Shown here: positions 1 to 5,529 of the stretch, in pieces
Layout of the letters: each line of letters begins with the position of its first letter
How positions within the stretch are numbered: the first letter of the stretch is position 1
From: Balneolaceae bacterium
GTDB lineage: Bacteria; Bacteroidota; Rhodothermia; Balneolales; Balneolaceae
Length of the DNA stretch: 5,529 nucleotides
Direction: 5' to 3'
NCBI GenBank assembly: GCA_007118525.1
Contig: SKRK01000139.1
Span: forward strand, 1 to 5,529
Notes under the pieces: generated by a model
The model's input: only the letters and a program-made list of their open reading frames with translations
What the model was told of the DNA's origin: nothing
Database searches by the model: none
Made by a program: the position numbers and the translations under genes

Positions 1-488
1 AACTGCGTGATGAATCAGAAGAGAATCCAATCGAGCTTGAAGCCTCGAAATTCGATCTGAACTATATCAAGCTTGACGGCAATGTGGGCTGTATGGTAAA
101 CGGAGCCGGTCTTGCAATGGCAACCATGGATATCATTAAACTCTCAGGCGGTGAGCCGGCCAATTTTCTGGATGTTGGTGGAGGAGCCAATGTAGAGACT
201 GTAAAAAACGGCTTCCGTATTATTCTTGAAGATGAGAATGTGAAAGCCATTCTGATCAACATATTTGGCGGTATTGTTCGATGCGATCGCGTAGCAAATG
301 GTGTGATTGAGGCAATCAAGGATCCTGAAATTGCCAAAAAAGTTGAAGGCGTGCCAATTATTGTACGACTTCAGGGCACTAACGCAGATGAGGCCAAAAA
401 GATCATCGACAACAGTGACCTGAATGTGATTTCGGCCGTACTCCTGAAAGAGGCTGCCGAGCAGGTTTCCAAAGTTCTTGCAGCATAA
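1..488 (+). CDS. sucC: Succinyl-CoA ligase (ADP/GDP-forming) subunit beta, C-terminal part (5' end outside window)
   Basis: The beta subunit of succinyl-CoA synthetase works with SucD in the cytoplasm, interconverting succinyl-CoA and succinate with formation of a nucleoside triphosphate in the TCA cycle. The frame is open from the left edge (first whole codon at 3) to a TAA at 486-488, giving 161 residues, about 40% of a usual ~390-residue SucC. This is the ligase/CoA-domain half; the ATP-grasp half lies off the window. Recognisable SucC blocks are [45 protein letters not shown] and [11 protein letters not shown], in the order and spacing of the family. A GTG at 84 is internal, since the conserved sequence continues upstream of it. 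No sucD follows; a terminator-like hairpin and a convergent gene come next, so sucD must lie elsewhere or upstream. The motifs are intact and nothing suggests decay. Confidence 0.97.
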   Translation, partial: LRDESEENPIELEASKFDLNYIKLDGNVGCMVNGAGLAMATMDIIKLSGGEPANFLDVGGGANVETVKNGFRIILEDENVKAILINIFGGIVRCDRVANGVIEAIKDPEIAKKVEGVPIIVRLQGTNADEAKKIIDNSDLNVISAVLLKEAAEQVSKVLAA

Positions 489-508
489 AAACTTATAAGT
501 ACAGGATA

Positions 509-540
509 AATCAGGAATCTGGTCAAACAGATTCCTGATT
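509..540. terminator. Perfect hairpin between convergent genes, probable (possibly bidirectional) terminator
   Basis: Positions 509-521 (AATCAGGAATCTG) and 528-540 (CAGATTCCTGATT) form a perfect 13-bp stem with a 6-nt loop. It begins 20 nt after the sucC stop. On the + strand the stem is followed by ACTTTTACTT, a modest T-rich tail. On the - strand the tail is TTTATCC, which is weaker. The stop codon of the convergent kinase (523-525) lies in the loop, and the stem arm at 528-540 encodes its last residues NQESV. I infer intrinsic termination of sucC; termination of the kinase transcript is less certain because the U-tract is poor and the hairpin overlaps the coding end. Confidence 0.75.
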
Positions 541-2289
541 ACTTTTACTTGCAAACCGAACTTTAAAGGTTGTTTCAACCCCTTTTTTTTGCTCAAAATC
601 GATCTCCCCTTCCAATTGCTGCGTTAATACTCTCAGTAAAGTCATGCCCAGTGAGTCATGTTGATCAAGCGAGAAATTATCAGGCAGTTTGCCGGCATTA
701 TCACTTATCGATAGTTCAATTTCACCACTTTCCTGTTTAAGGCGAAGTGAGAGTTTCCCTCCCTCTTTCCCTGGAAAAGCATGCTTAAACGCATTATTAA
801 TCAGTTCATTACAGATTAGCCCTATAGGTACAGCCCTGATGTTATCAATTTTCACATTGTCCATATCGTAGTTCAGGCTGATGTCTCTGCCTTTCAATTT
901 ATAACCTTTTGAGATAATTTCAGTTAGTTCTCTCAGATAGATCGAAAGGTCTACTTCCGAAAAGGTCTCAGTTTTGTAAAGTTTTTCATGCACCAGCCCT
1001 ATCGACTTTATTCTCCCCTGCAGTTCATCAAATTTTTCACTTACTGAACTGTTCATTTCAGCTTTCTGTATCTCTATAATGCTTGAAATAATTCCAAGAT
1101 TGTTCTTCACTCTGTGATGGATTTCCGACAAAAGAACTGACTTTTCACGAAGGGATTGCTGGATCTGTTCTAAATGTTTTTTCTGTACCGTGATATCGCG
1201 CACATTACCAACAATTGCCTCAATCTCTCCCTTTTCATTTTTCACAGCAGCACGTATGTTATTAACCCAAATATACTTCCCATCTGAACGTTTGATTCGA
1301 AACTCAGTATCCTCTAAGGCCACATCTGACTGATCTGCACTCTTCACACGATTAATTTTTTCGGTAACTCTTTTTATATCCTCATGGTGAACTTGATTCA
1401 ATAAAAATTCCAGCTTTGATCCCGCGACCTCTTCAGCACTGTAACCAAGCAACTCTTGAACTGAAGAGCTCACATAGTCATAACGCCCGGTTTCCAGATT
1501 CAACTGATAGATCATGTCTCTTGAATTCTCAAGCACATTTCTGAATTTCTTTTCAGACTTTTTAAGTCGATGGTTTGAGTCTTTAACAGCTTGTAAAAAT
1601 GTAACCGACAGGAAGGCGATGGAGAAGATTAACACCAAAGAGATTGTAATCGTAAGCCAAAATAGCAGCCGGTTTGACCAGCGGGCTGCATCACTCATGG
1701 CATTTGAGAACTCAGTTTCCAGAATGGTCAGTTCCCGGTCAAGTTCTATAAGCCGATTTCTAAACTCTTCAATTGAAGCTTCCGACAACTCTCCGGTTTC
1801 AATTGAACTGTACACATCTGAAGCAAGATCTCTAAGGTGATCAATTTTAAGATCAGCTTCCGCCCAAACTCCTATTGCTTTACTGATTAGATCAAAATCT
1901 TTAAAGTTCAGGAATACCCAGATCATATCATCAACATCATCGATGTGATTCTTTCCCTGCAAGAAACCTTGCCGTGCCAGTTCTATATCCGGATTTTCTG
2001 ATAAAAGGGTTAATCTGGCAATTTTGTCGCCTTCATTCACCAATAGAGCTTCATTAAATTCATCATAATAAGCCCTGTCGCCCGTATTGATAAGGTTTAG
2101 CAATGAGAATGCAGCTTTTTTTTGAGCTTTAGTCCACTGTCCCTCTCCGTATATATATCCCCGAACTCCATTGGAAACCTTTTTCTCATAATTGGAAAGC
2201 ACAATCATGGATATCGCAAACAGGATAAAAATGATGATTATTCCAATAATCCGTTTGTTGCCTACCCGTAATTCTGTATGTTTTATCAT
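523..2289 (-). CDS. Membrane sensor histidine kinase: outside GEGxW domain, PAS, HisKA_2, HATPase_c (paralogue 1)
   Basis: A predicted inner-membrane sensor kinase of 588 residues that would autophosphorylate on His and pass phosphate to an unidentified response regulator. TM1 is at about 13-32, an outside mostly helical domain at ~37-204 (GEGQW at 48-52, then KAQKKA, and GFLQGKNH further on), and TM2 at ~207-231. There is no clear HAMP; a short charged linker leads into a PAS/PAC domain (~245-371, ending IVGNVRDIT). HisKA_2 has the block EIHHRVKNNL with the expected phospho-acceptor His392 (codon 1114-1116). HATPase_c has the N-box NELINN (494-499) and SLGM (546-549). The G1 box reads DNAGKLP (530-536), lacking the usual DxGxG glycine pattern. 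I chose the ATG at 2287-2289 because it sits just before the positively charged pre-TM segment and has TAAGG about 10 nt upstream. An in-frame GTG at 2338-2340 would add 17 residues but directly follows a stop and has no clear ribosome site. Confidence 0.93.
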   Translation of the reverse strand: MIKHTELRVGNKRIIGIIIIFILFAISMIVLSNYEKKVSNGVRGYIYGEGQWTKAQKKAAFSLLNLINTGDRAYYDEFNEALLVNEGDKIARLTLLSENPDIELARQGFLQGKNHIDDVDDMIWVFLNFKDFDLISKAIGVWAEADLKIDHLRDLASDVYSSIETGELSEASIEEFRNRLIELDRELTILETEFSNAMSDAARWSNRLLFWLTITISLVLIFSIAFLSVTFLQAVKDSNHRLKKSEKKFRNVLENSRDMIYQLNLETGRYDYVSSSVQELLGYSAEEVAGSKLEFLLNQVHHEDIKRVTEKINRVKSADQSDVALEDTEFRIKRSDGKYIWVNNIRAAVKNEKGEIEAIVGNVRDITVQKKHLEQIQQSLREKSVLLSEIHHRVKNNLGIISSIIEIQKAEMNSSVSEKFDELQGRIKSIGLVHEKLYKTETFSEVDLSIYLRELTEIISKGYKLKGRDISLNYDMDNVKIDNIRAVPIGLICNELINNAFKHAFPGKEGGKLSLRLKQESGEIELSISDNAGKLPDNFSLDQHDSLGMTLLRVLTQQLEGEIDFEQKKGVETTFKVRFASKSNQESV

Positions 2290-2299
2290 AACACAATCT

Positions 2300-2305
2300 A
2301 CCTTA
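2300..2305 (-). promoter_or_regulatory. Ribosome binding site supporting the ATG at 2289
   Basis: On the - strand TAAGGT lies 10 nt before the ATG at 2289. The match to AAGG is short and the spacing slightly long. It favours this ATG over the in-frame GTG at 2340, which has no purine-rich site close upstream. Confidence 0.4.
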
Positions 2306-2367
2306 GGAGTATCAAACTCAACGTTAAAGAGCGTCAGCACACTTTAGCCCCAAACTTGACAGATGTG

Positions 2368-2397
2368 ATTATATTACAAATTAAAAAATGTAAACAA
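2368..2397 (-). promoter_or_regulatory. Candidate promoter of the left histidine kinase
   Basis: Reading the - strand, TTGTTT (2392-2397) is followed after 18 bp by a perfect TATAAT (2368-2373). An alternative -35, TTTACA (2389-2394), would give a 15-bp spacer. Transcription would start near 2361, leaving a leader of about 70 nt before the ATG at 2289. The form is of the general sigma-70 type and differs from the TAnnTTTG type seen before the right kinase. AT-rich DNA produces such matches by chance, so this is only a candidate. If real, the kinase can be transcribed apart from its upstream paralogue. Confidence 0.4.
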
Positions 2398-2478
2398 GAA
2401 TATGAGCGTAATTATCACAATTAGGCACACAGCATTAAAAACAGGAGGCTTATTTCACGATTTGCGATAATCATGTTT

Positions 2479-2537
2479 GGTATTTGGATACCCAAAAGAG
2501 AGCTAAAGACTAAGTATCCGTATTTAGCAGAGTATCC
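2479..2537. repeat. GGATAC/GTATCC repeat cluster between the two kinase genes
   Basis: Within the 312-bp gap between the kinases, GGATAC occurs at 2486-2491 and its inverse GTATCC at 2514-2519 and 2532-2537; the last two are 18 bp apart. The first copy is also part of a short inverted repeat, GGTAT-TTGG-ATACC (2479-2492), extendable by TTT/AAA across one bulged C. The cluster lies roughly 80-140 bp upstream of the candidate -35 of the left kinase. Transcription-factor binding is possible but unproven. I see no gene and no convincing terminator elsewhere in 2290-2601. Confidence 0.35.
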
Positions 2538-2601
2538 TGAATCCGTGAGGGAGAGATAAATAGAGAAATTTCATTAGATCTGATTTTCAGGGAAGAAAAT
2601 T

Positions 2602-4341
2602 TCAAGCATCCACATCAAACTCTATTGTAAATATTGTGCCATTATCTGACTTATAAGACAATTCCCCATCAAGCTGTTTGGTAAATACTTCAATCAGTGT
2701 CATTCCCAGAGATTGTTTCTTCATCTCCTCAAAATCTTCAGGCAGCCCGATTCCATTATCAGAGATTGTTAATTTAGCCTTATTGTCGCATACTTTCAGG
2801 TCAATTGAGATTACTCCCTCATCAACTCCCTCGAATGCATATTTGTAGCAGTTATTCAGCATCTCATTACAAATCAAGCCAATCGGCACAGCCCGTTTTA
2901 TGTTTACACTTAATGAATCCATATTTTTCTGAAGGGATATTTTTTTCTCCTCCGTATTAAATGTCGTGTAGACGGTTTCAACCAGGTCTTCTATATACTC
3001 TGCCAAATCAACATCTGCAAAAGTCTCGTTTTGATAGAGTTTTTCGTGAACTAGGGCAATAGACTTTATTCGCAACTGGATTTCTTGCAAACCCTTATCA
3101 GTACCATTGTCACTACTGTTTTTTTGAAGCTCAATAAGACTTGAAACAATTGAAAGGTTATTTTTTACACGGTGATGAATTTCTGAAAGCAGCATCTCTT
3201 TCTCCTTAACAGAAGAACTGAGTTCCAGAATATCTTTTTTCCAATCCGAAACGTCTCTTACATTTCCAATTATTGCACTCGGCTTGCCATTACCGTCTTT
3301 TAGCACAGAACGTTTATTGCTCACCCATTTATAATCGCCATCCTTTGTTTTGAACCTGAACTCAGAGTCTTTGGCCACTATTTTTTCAATATCATTGCTG
3401 TCATATTGTAGCACTTCAGCTTTCATTCTCTTCAAATCTTCGGGGTGGGTCAAACTCAGAACAAAACTGAGCCCTCCCCGGATTAATTCTTCGCTTGTAT
3501 AGCCTAATAGATTTTTAACTGAAGGCGTTATATAAATATACTCCCCGGTTTTTATATCCAGCTGGTAAATAACATCTTTCGAATGGGTTAACATCTGTCT
3601 GAATTTCTTTTCTGAATGGTAGAGCTTCTCACCCCACTTTCTTAGAATTTCAACCCGGACAATTGCAAAAATCAAACCTATAAGCAATATAACAACAATT
3701 GCAATTCTGTTTATCCAATACACTCTTATATATAGCCAATCAGCTGCCTCTGAAATGGATAGAGCAAAGTTTTTTTCGACAGTGGCAAGTTGCCGTTCCA
3801 GATAAAAAATATGATCTGAGAGATTATTTATTTCAGATTCGGTAAGATCTCCTCGTTCCACAAAACTTTCGACATTATTGGCAGCATCCGCCATAAAACC
3901 GATAAGCAGATCACCTTCGATCCAGTGGTTAACGGCTATTTTGAATGGCGTATAGAGGGAAAGTTTTTCATACATCCAGACAAGTTTGGGAATGTCTTCC
4001 GGTCTGTGTTGTCCTCTTAGAAACCCCTCTTCCACAACATCATAATTGGGGGCACTCTTCGTCAGCTCAGTTCTGCCCAGCCGGTTTCCTTCAATAACAT
4101 CAATGTTATGGTGAAACGCATCCAGAAACTGTTCATCTTCTGTATATAGATATTTAACGATGGAGATTGTAGCCTGCTTTTGAGCTCTGGCCCAATGGCC
4201 TTCACCAACCGTATACGCATGAACCCCTGCCAGAAGTCTGTTGCTCACATCATTTATCGCAATGAGAGCGATACCCAGACCCGCAAACAGCAGAACCAGC
4301 CACAAAGCTGACTTATCACTCCTACCCCTATTTTTTTCCAT
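2602..4341 (-). CDS. Membrane sensor histidine kinase: outside GEGxW domain, PAS, HisKA_2, HATPase_c (paralogue 2)
   Basis: A 579-residue paralogue of the left kinase with the same order of parts. A short charged N-terminus (MEKNRGRSDK) precedes TM1 at 11-30. An outside helical domain spans ~35-203 (GEGHW 46-50, then ARAQKQA, and GFLRGQHRPEDI at 106-117), and TM2 is at ~207-230. A PAS/PAC domain lies at ~243-369 (ending IIGNVRDVS). HisKA_2 carries EIHHRVKNNL with expected phospho-acceptor His390 (codon 3172-3174). HATPase_c has the N-box NEMLNN (492-497), a canonical G1 box DNGIGLP (528-534) and SLGM (544-547), so it should be an active kinase. The two proteins are most alike in PAS and HisKA_2 (long shared runs such as SEKKFR, LLSEIHHRVKNNL and RAVPIGLICNE) and less alike in the outside domain. 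The ATG at 4341 has only a weak AGAAAG upstream, as is common in the FCB group. No response regulator is adjacent, so target and stimulus are unknown. Confidence 0.95.
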   Translation of the reverse strand: MEKNRGRSDKSALWLVLLFAGLGIALIAINDVSNRLLAGVHAYTVGEGHWARAQKQATISIVKYLYTEDEQFLDAFHHNIDVIEGNRLGRTELTKSAPNYDVVEEGFLRGQHRPEDIPKLVWMYEKLSLYTPFKIAVNHWIEGDLLIGFMADAANNVESFVERGDLTESEINNLSDHIFYLERQLATVEKNFALSISEAADWLYIRVYWINRIAIVVILLIGLIFAIVRVEILRKWGEKLYHSEKKFRQMLTHSKDVIYQLDIKTGEYIYITPSVKNLLGYTSEELIRGGLSFVLSLTHPEDLKRMKAEVLQYDSNDIEKIVAKDSEFRFKTKDGDYKWVSNKRSVLKDGNGKPSAIIGNVRDVSDWKKDILELSSSVKEKEMLLSEIHHRVKNNLSIVSSLIELQKNSSDNGTDKGLQEIQLRIKSIALVHEKLYQNETFADVDLAEYIEDLVETVYTTFNTEEKKISLQKNMDSLSVNIKRAVPIGLICNEMLNNCYKYAFEGVDEGVISIDLKVCDNKAKLTISDNGIGLPEDFEEMKKQSLGMTLIEVFTKQLDGELSYKSDNGTIFTIEFDVDA

Positions 4342-4397
4342 TTTTCAAACCAACTTTCTGATCTTTTACCTCATTCTTTCGAATCAGATCATACCGA

Positions 4398-4414
4398 CGC
4401 ACGAAACGTGTGCG
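4398..4414. other. GC-rich quasi-palindrome in the predicted leader of the right kinase gene
   Basis: The 17-bp CGCACGAAACGTGTGCG is nearly self-complementary (core CACG-AAA-CGTG, outer bases partly paired). It stands out as GC-rich inside AT-rich DNA. It lies downstream of the predicted start of transcription and 56-73 bp before the ATG at 4341, so it could be a repressor operator or a small RNA hairpin. Nothing in the sequence tells which. Confidence 0.35.
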
Positions 4415-4429
4415 CCTGTTCATTTACCC

Positions 4430-4459
4430 CAAATTTAAGTTATTCCTTAATAACAACAA
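4430..4459 (-). promoter_or_regulatory. Bacteroidota-type sigma-A promoter of the right histidine kinase
   Basis: On the - strand TTG (4457-4459) is followed after exactly 19 bp by TAAATTTG (4430-4437), which fits the known Bacteroidota consensus of a -33 TTG and a -7 TAnnTTTG element. Transcription would start near 4423, giving a leader of about 80 nt to the ATG at 4341. The 14-bp palindrome at 4461-4474 lies one base upstream of the -33 element. I consider this the best-supported promoter in the window. Confidence 0.6.
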
Positions 4460-4460
4460 C

Positions 4461-4474
4461 TTAACCATGGTTAA
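4461..4474. promoter_or_regulatory. 14-bp perfect palindrome next to the kinase promoter, candidate operator
   Basis: TTAACCATGGTTAA is a perfect palindrome with no spacer, typical in form of a site for a dimeric DNA-binding protein. It abuts the upstream edge of the predicted -33 element, a position often used by activators and also compatible with repression. The binding protein is unknown. Confidence 0.45.
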
Positions 4475-4833
4475 TTTTGATTTTATACTTAATCCCTTAC
4501 ACCCCTTCTCGAACATGTAATAATGTAAATAATCGAGATCAATCCCTGTTAGTATTTTTAAATAAATCCCTATCGATGTTAGGTTAATTTAATTTGAATA
4601 TATCCCTGAGCCCTTTACCCCGATAATATTTCAGATTTGAACATACAAATGTAAATCGAAACCAACCAATCGGATTTATCTGCTCACCTTTATTTTCCCT
4701 TCAGGTTCAGAGCAAATTTAACGTTTAATTCATAACCCATACTCTCATAGCGTATAATCATATCAAAAAAGCTCAAATAAAGTGTGCATCAAATGGCGCT
4801 TACATGGCTGCCCTTCATTCCGGAAAGAAATAT
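4475..4833. other. AT-rich non-coding region between the serine hydrolase and the right kinase
   Basis: Together with 4342-4474 this makes a 492-bp gap between two genes that both read on the - strand. I find no reading frame with a plausible start and product, and no tRNA or rRNA. Apart from the AGGGAT boxes at 4492-4607 there are a few short inverted repeats, such as TTC-A-TTCCGGAA-A-GAA (4814-4829) just after the hydrolase stop and ATTTG/CAAAT around 4636-4652. None has the stem, loop and T-tract of a clear terminator. The length and AT-richness suggest a regulatory region or the trace of a lost gene; I cannot choose between them. Confidence 0.5.
4492..4607 (-). repeat. Four same-orientation AGGGAT boxes upstream of the right kinase promoter
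   Basis: Read on the - strand, AGGGAT occurs four times within 116 bp, at 4492-4497, 4542-4547, 4566-4571 and 4602-4607, all in one orientation. On the + strand the unit is ATCCCT, twice followed at a short distance by GTTAG. Spacings are 50, 24 and 36 bp, so this is not a regular tandem array. The cluster lies 30-150 bp upstream of the -33 element and might be binding sites for a regulator. Chance clustering of a 6-mer is the alternative. Confidence 0.3.
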
Positions 4834-5529
4834 TTAATTGAAGAGATCCTTGTTATAGAAAAGTTCGAATGCAATCTCTTCTCTCAAAGACCGTAAATTT
4901 GGATACTGCCCGCCTGAATCAACACCCACATGCTGGCGGTTGGTTAGCAAAATGTAGAGAAGTCCATCAGCGATACTCATAACAAAATTTGTCCCTGTAA
5001 AACCTGTATGGCCTACACTTTCCGGAGGCAACTCTTTGGCATTCAATGCTGAGGCCTCCATGGCCCATCCCAATCCATTACCAAATTGACCCTCTGTTGT
5101 AAATTGGTCAATGCTTTCCGGTCGAATAATCAGGTCACCTTGATGTACACCGCCATTCATCACCAGCTGCAAAAGCGTGTACAAATCTTCAGCCGTTGCG
5201 AATAATCCCGCATGCCCGGCAGTTCCGAAGTGAGAGTAGTGAGCATTTCCATCATTTACTTCACCCTTGAGGGTATACTCTCTCCAGCCTGTCCAGGAAT
5301 CCGGATCCACATCAACATTGTATCCGAAATCAGGATCATAAACCATCTTTCTCTCAAATGGGTTGCCGTGAGAAGTAGATACAATCGGCACAGACGCCTG
5401 TTCATCCGGGGTAAATCGAGTGGAATTCAGGCCAAGTTTAGAATAGATTCGCTGATCCAGATATTCGGCCAGCGGCATTCCGGCAGTTTGTTCTATGATA
5501 TCTCCAAGCAGCATAAAACCAAGATCGCT
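4834..5529 (-). CDS. Beta-lactamase-family serine hydrolase, C-terminal part (N-terminus outside window)
   Basis: The frame is open from the right edge to a TAA at 4834-4836, giving 232 residues. An internal ATG at 5514 is not the start, because the conserved block SDLGFMLLGDIIEQTAG spans it. That block follows the Tyr of the YxN/YSD motif in the class C beta-lactamase/PBP4b-like family (Pfam Beta-lactamase, PF00144). Further on are GEVNDGNAHYSHFGTAGHAG, LFATAEDL and VGHTGFTGT (codons of HTG at 5002-5010), where HTG replaces the KTG box, then ILLTNRQH near the end. The catalytic SxxK and any signal peptide lie off the window. Such proteins are usually secreted or periplasmic esterases, peptidases or cell-wall hydrolases, and in Bacteroidota are sometimes fused behind a GH3 glycosidase, which cannot be excluded here. 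The substrate cannot be told, and the name does not imply antibiotic resistance. The 492-bp gap argues against an operon with the kinase. Confidence 0.92.
   Translation of the reverse strand, partial: SDLGFMLLGDIIEQTAGMPLAEYLDQRIYSKLGLNSTRFTPDEQASVPIVSTSHGNPFERKMVYDPDFGYNVDVDPDSWTGWREYTLKGEVNDGNAHYSHFGTAGHAGLFATAEDLYTLLQLVMNGGVHQGDLIIRPESIDQFTTEGQFGNGLGWAMEASALNAKELPPESVGHTGFTGTNFVMSIADGLLYILLTNRQHVGVDSGGQYPNLRSLREEIAFELFYNKDLFN

Noticed and set aside
144..596. 150-codon open frame on the - strand opposite sucC
   Set aside because: It lies antisense to clearly conserved SucC codons, its translation resembles no family I know, and it crosses the hairpin and the end of the kinase gene.
1514..1840. 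108-codon open frame on the + strand inside the left kinase
   Set aside because: It is antisense to the conserved membrane and PAS-linker region of a real gene, and its serine-rich translation is typical of a shadow frame.
2290..2340. N-terminal extension of the left kinase from the GTG at 2340
   Set aside because: The GTG directly follows an in-frame stop and has no ribosome site. The ATG at 2289 has TAAGG upstream and gives a normal charged segment before TM1.
2524..2574. Possible 16-residue peptide on the - strand just after the right kinase
   Set aside because: It has an ATG and a stop but no ribosome site, and its length is easily expected by chance.
4241..4438. 65-codon open frame on the + strand over the start of the right kinase
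   Set aside because: It overlaps the kinase N-terminus and promoter in antisense and has no recognisable product or ribosome site.
4492..4630. G-quadruplex on the - strand from the GGG runs
   Set aside because: Only three G-runs are close together (about 4605-4622); the next is over 30 bases away, so the four-tract rule is not met.
4814..4829. Terminator after the serine hydrolase
   Set aside because: TTC-A-TTCCGGAA-A-GAA is a quasi-palindrome with no room for a loop and no T-tract, so it is not a credible intrinsic terminator.
1..5529. CRISPR array, insertion sequence, phage or defence island
   Set aside because: No regularly spaced repeats, transposase, integrase or terminal inverted repeats were seen. 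The genes are a TCA-cycle enzyme, two kinases and a hydrolase.

Overview
The window looks like a chromosomal segment of a bacterium from the Bacteroidota/Balneolota/Rhodothermota (FCB) group. Three things suggest this: the SucC sequence flavour, the moderately AT-rich DNA, and a TTG-N19-TAnnTTTG promoter of the Bacteroidota sigma-A type upstream of the second kinase. This placement is an inference from sequence style, not from a marker-gene search.

Layout, left to right. (1) The last 161 codons of sucC (succinyl-CoA ligase beta subunit) run on the + strand to 488. (2) A 13-bp perfect hairpin (509-540) separates it from a convergent gene. Its right arm also encodes the last five residues of that gene, so it probably ends transcription from one or both sides. 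(3) On the - strand are two paralogous membrane histidine kinases, at 523-2289 and 2602-4341. Both have the same order: TM helix, ~170-residue outside domain, TM helix, PAS, HisKA_2 and HATPase. (4) Between the kinases is a ~312-bp gap with a probable promoter and GGATAC/GTATCC repeats. (5) Upstream of the second kinase is a 492-bp AT-rich non-coding region. It holds a good FCB-type promoter, a 14-bp perfect palindrome abutting that promoter, a GC-rich quasi-palindrome in the predicted leader, and four AGGGAT boxes. (6) At the right edge, also on the - strand, is the C-terminal part of a beta-lactamase-fold serine hydrolase.

The kinases are the main interest. They share an extracytoplasmic domain with a GEGxWxxAQK signature, which I recall from other signalling proteins but cannot name as a characterised domain. 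They look like an old tandem duplication that has diverged in both the sensor and catalytic parts. The left kinase has a degenerate ATP-binding G1 box (DNAGK instead of DNGIG), while the right one is canonical. No response regulator lies in the window, so their partner is unknown. SucC is a TCA-cycle enzyme, and neither it nor the hydrolase shows a functional link to the kinases.
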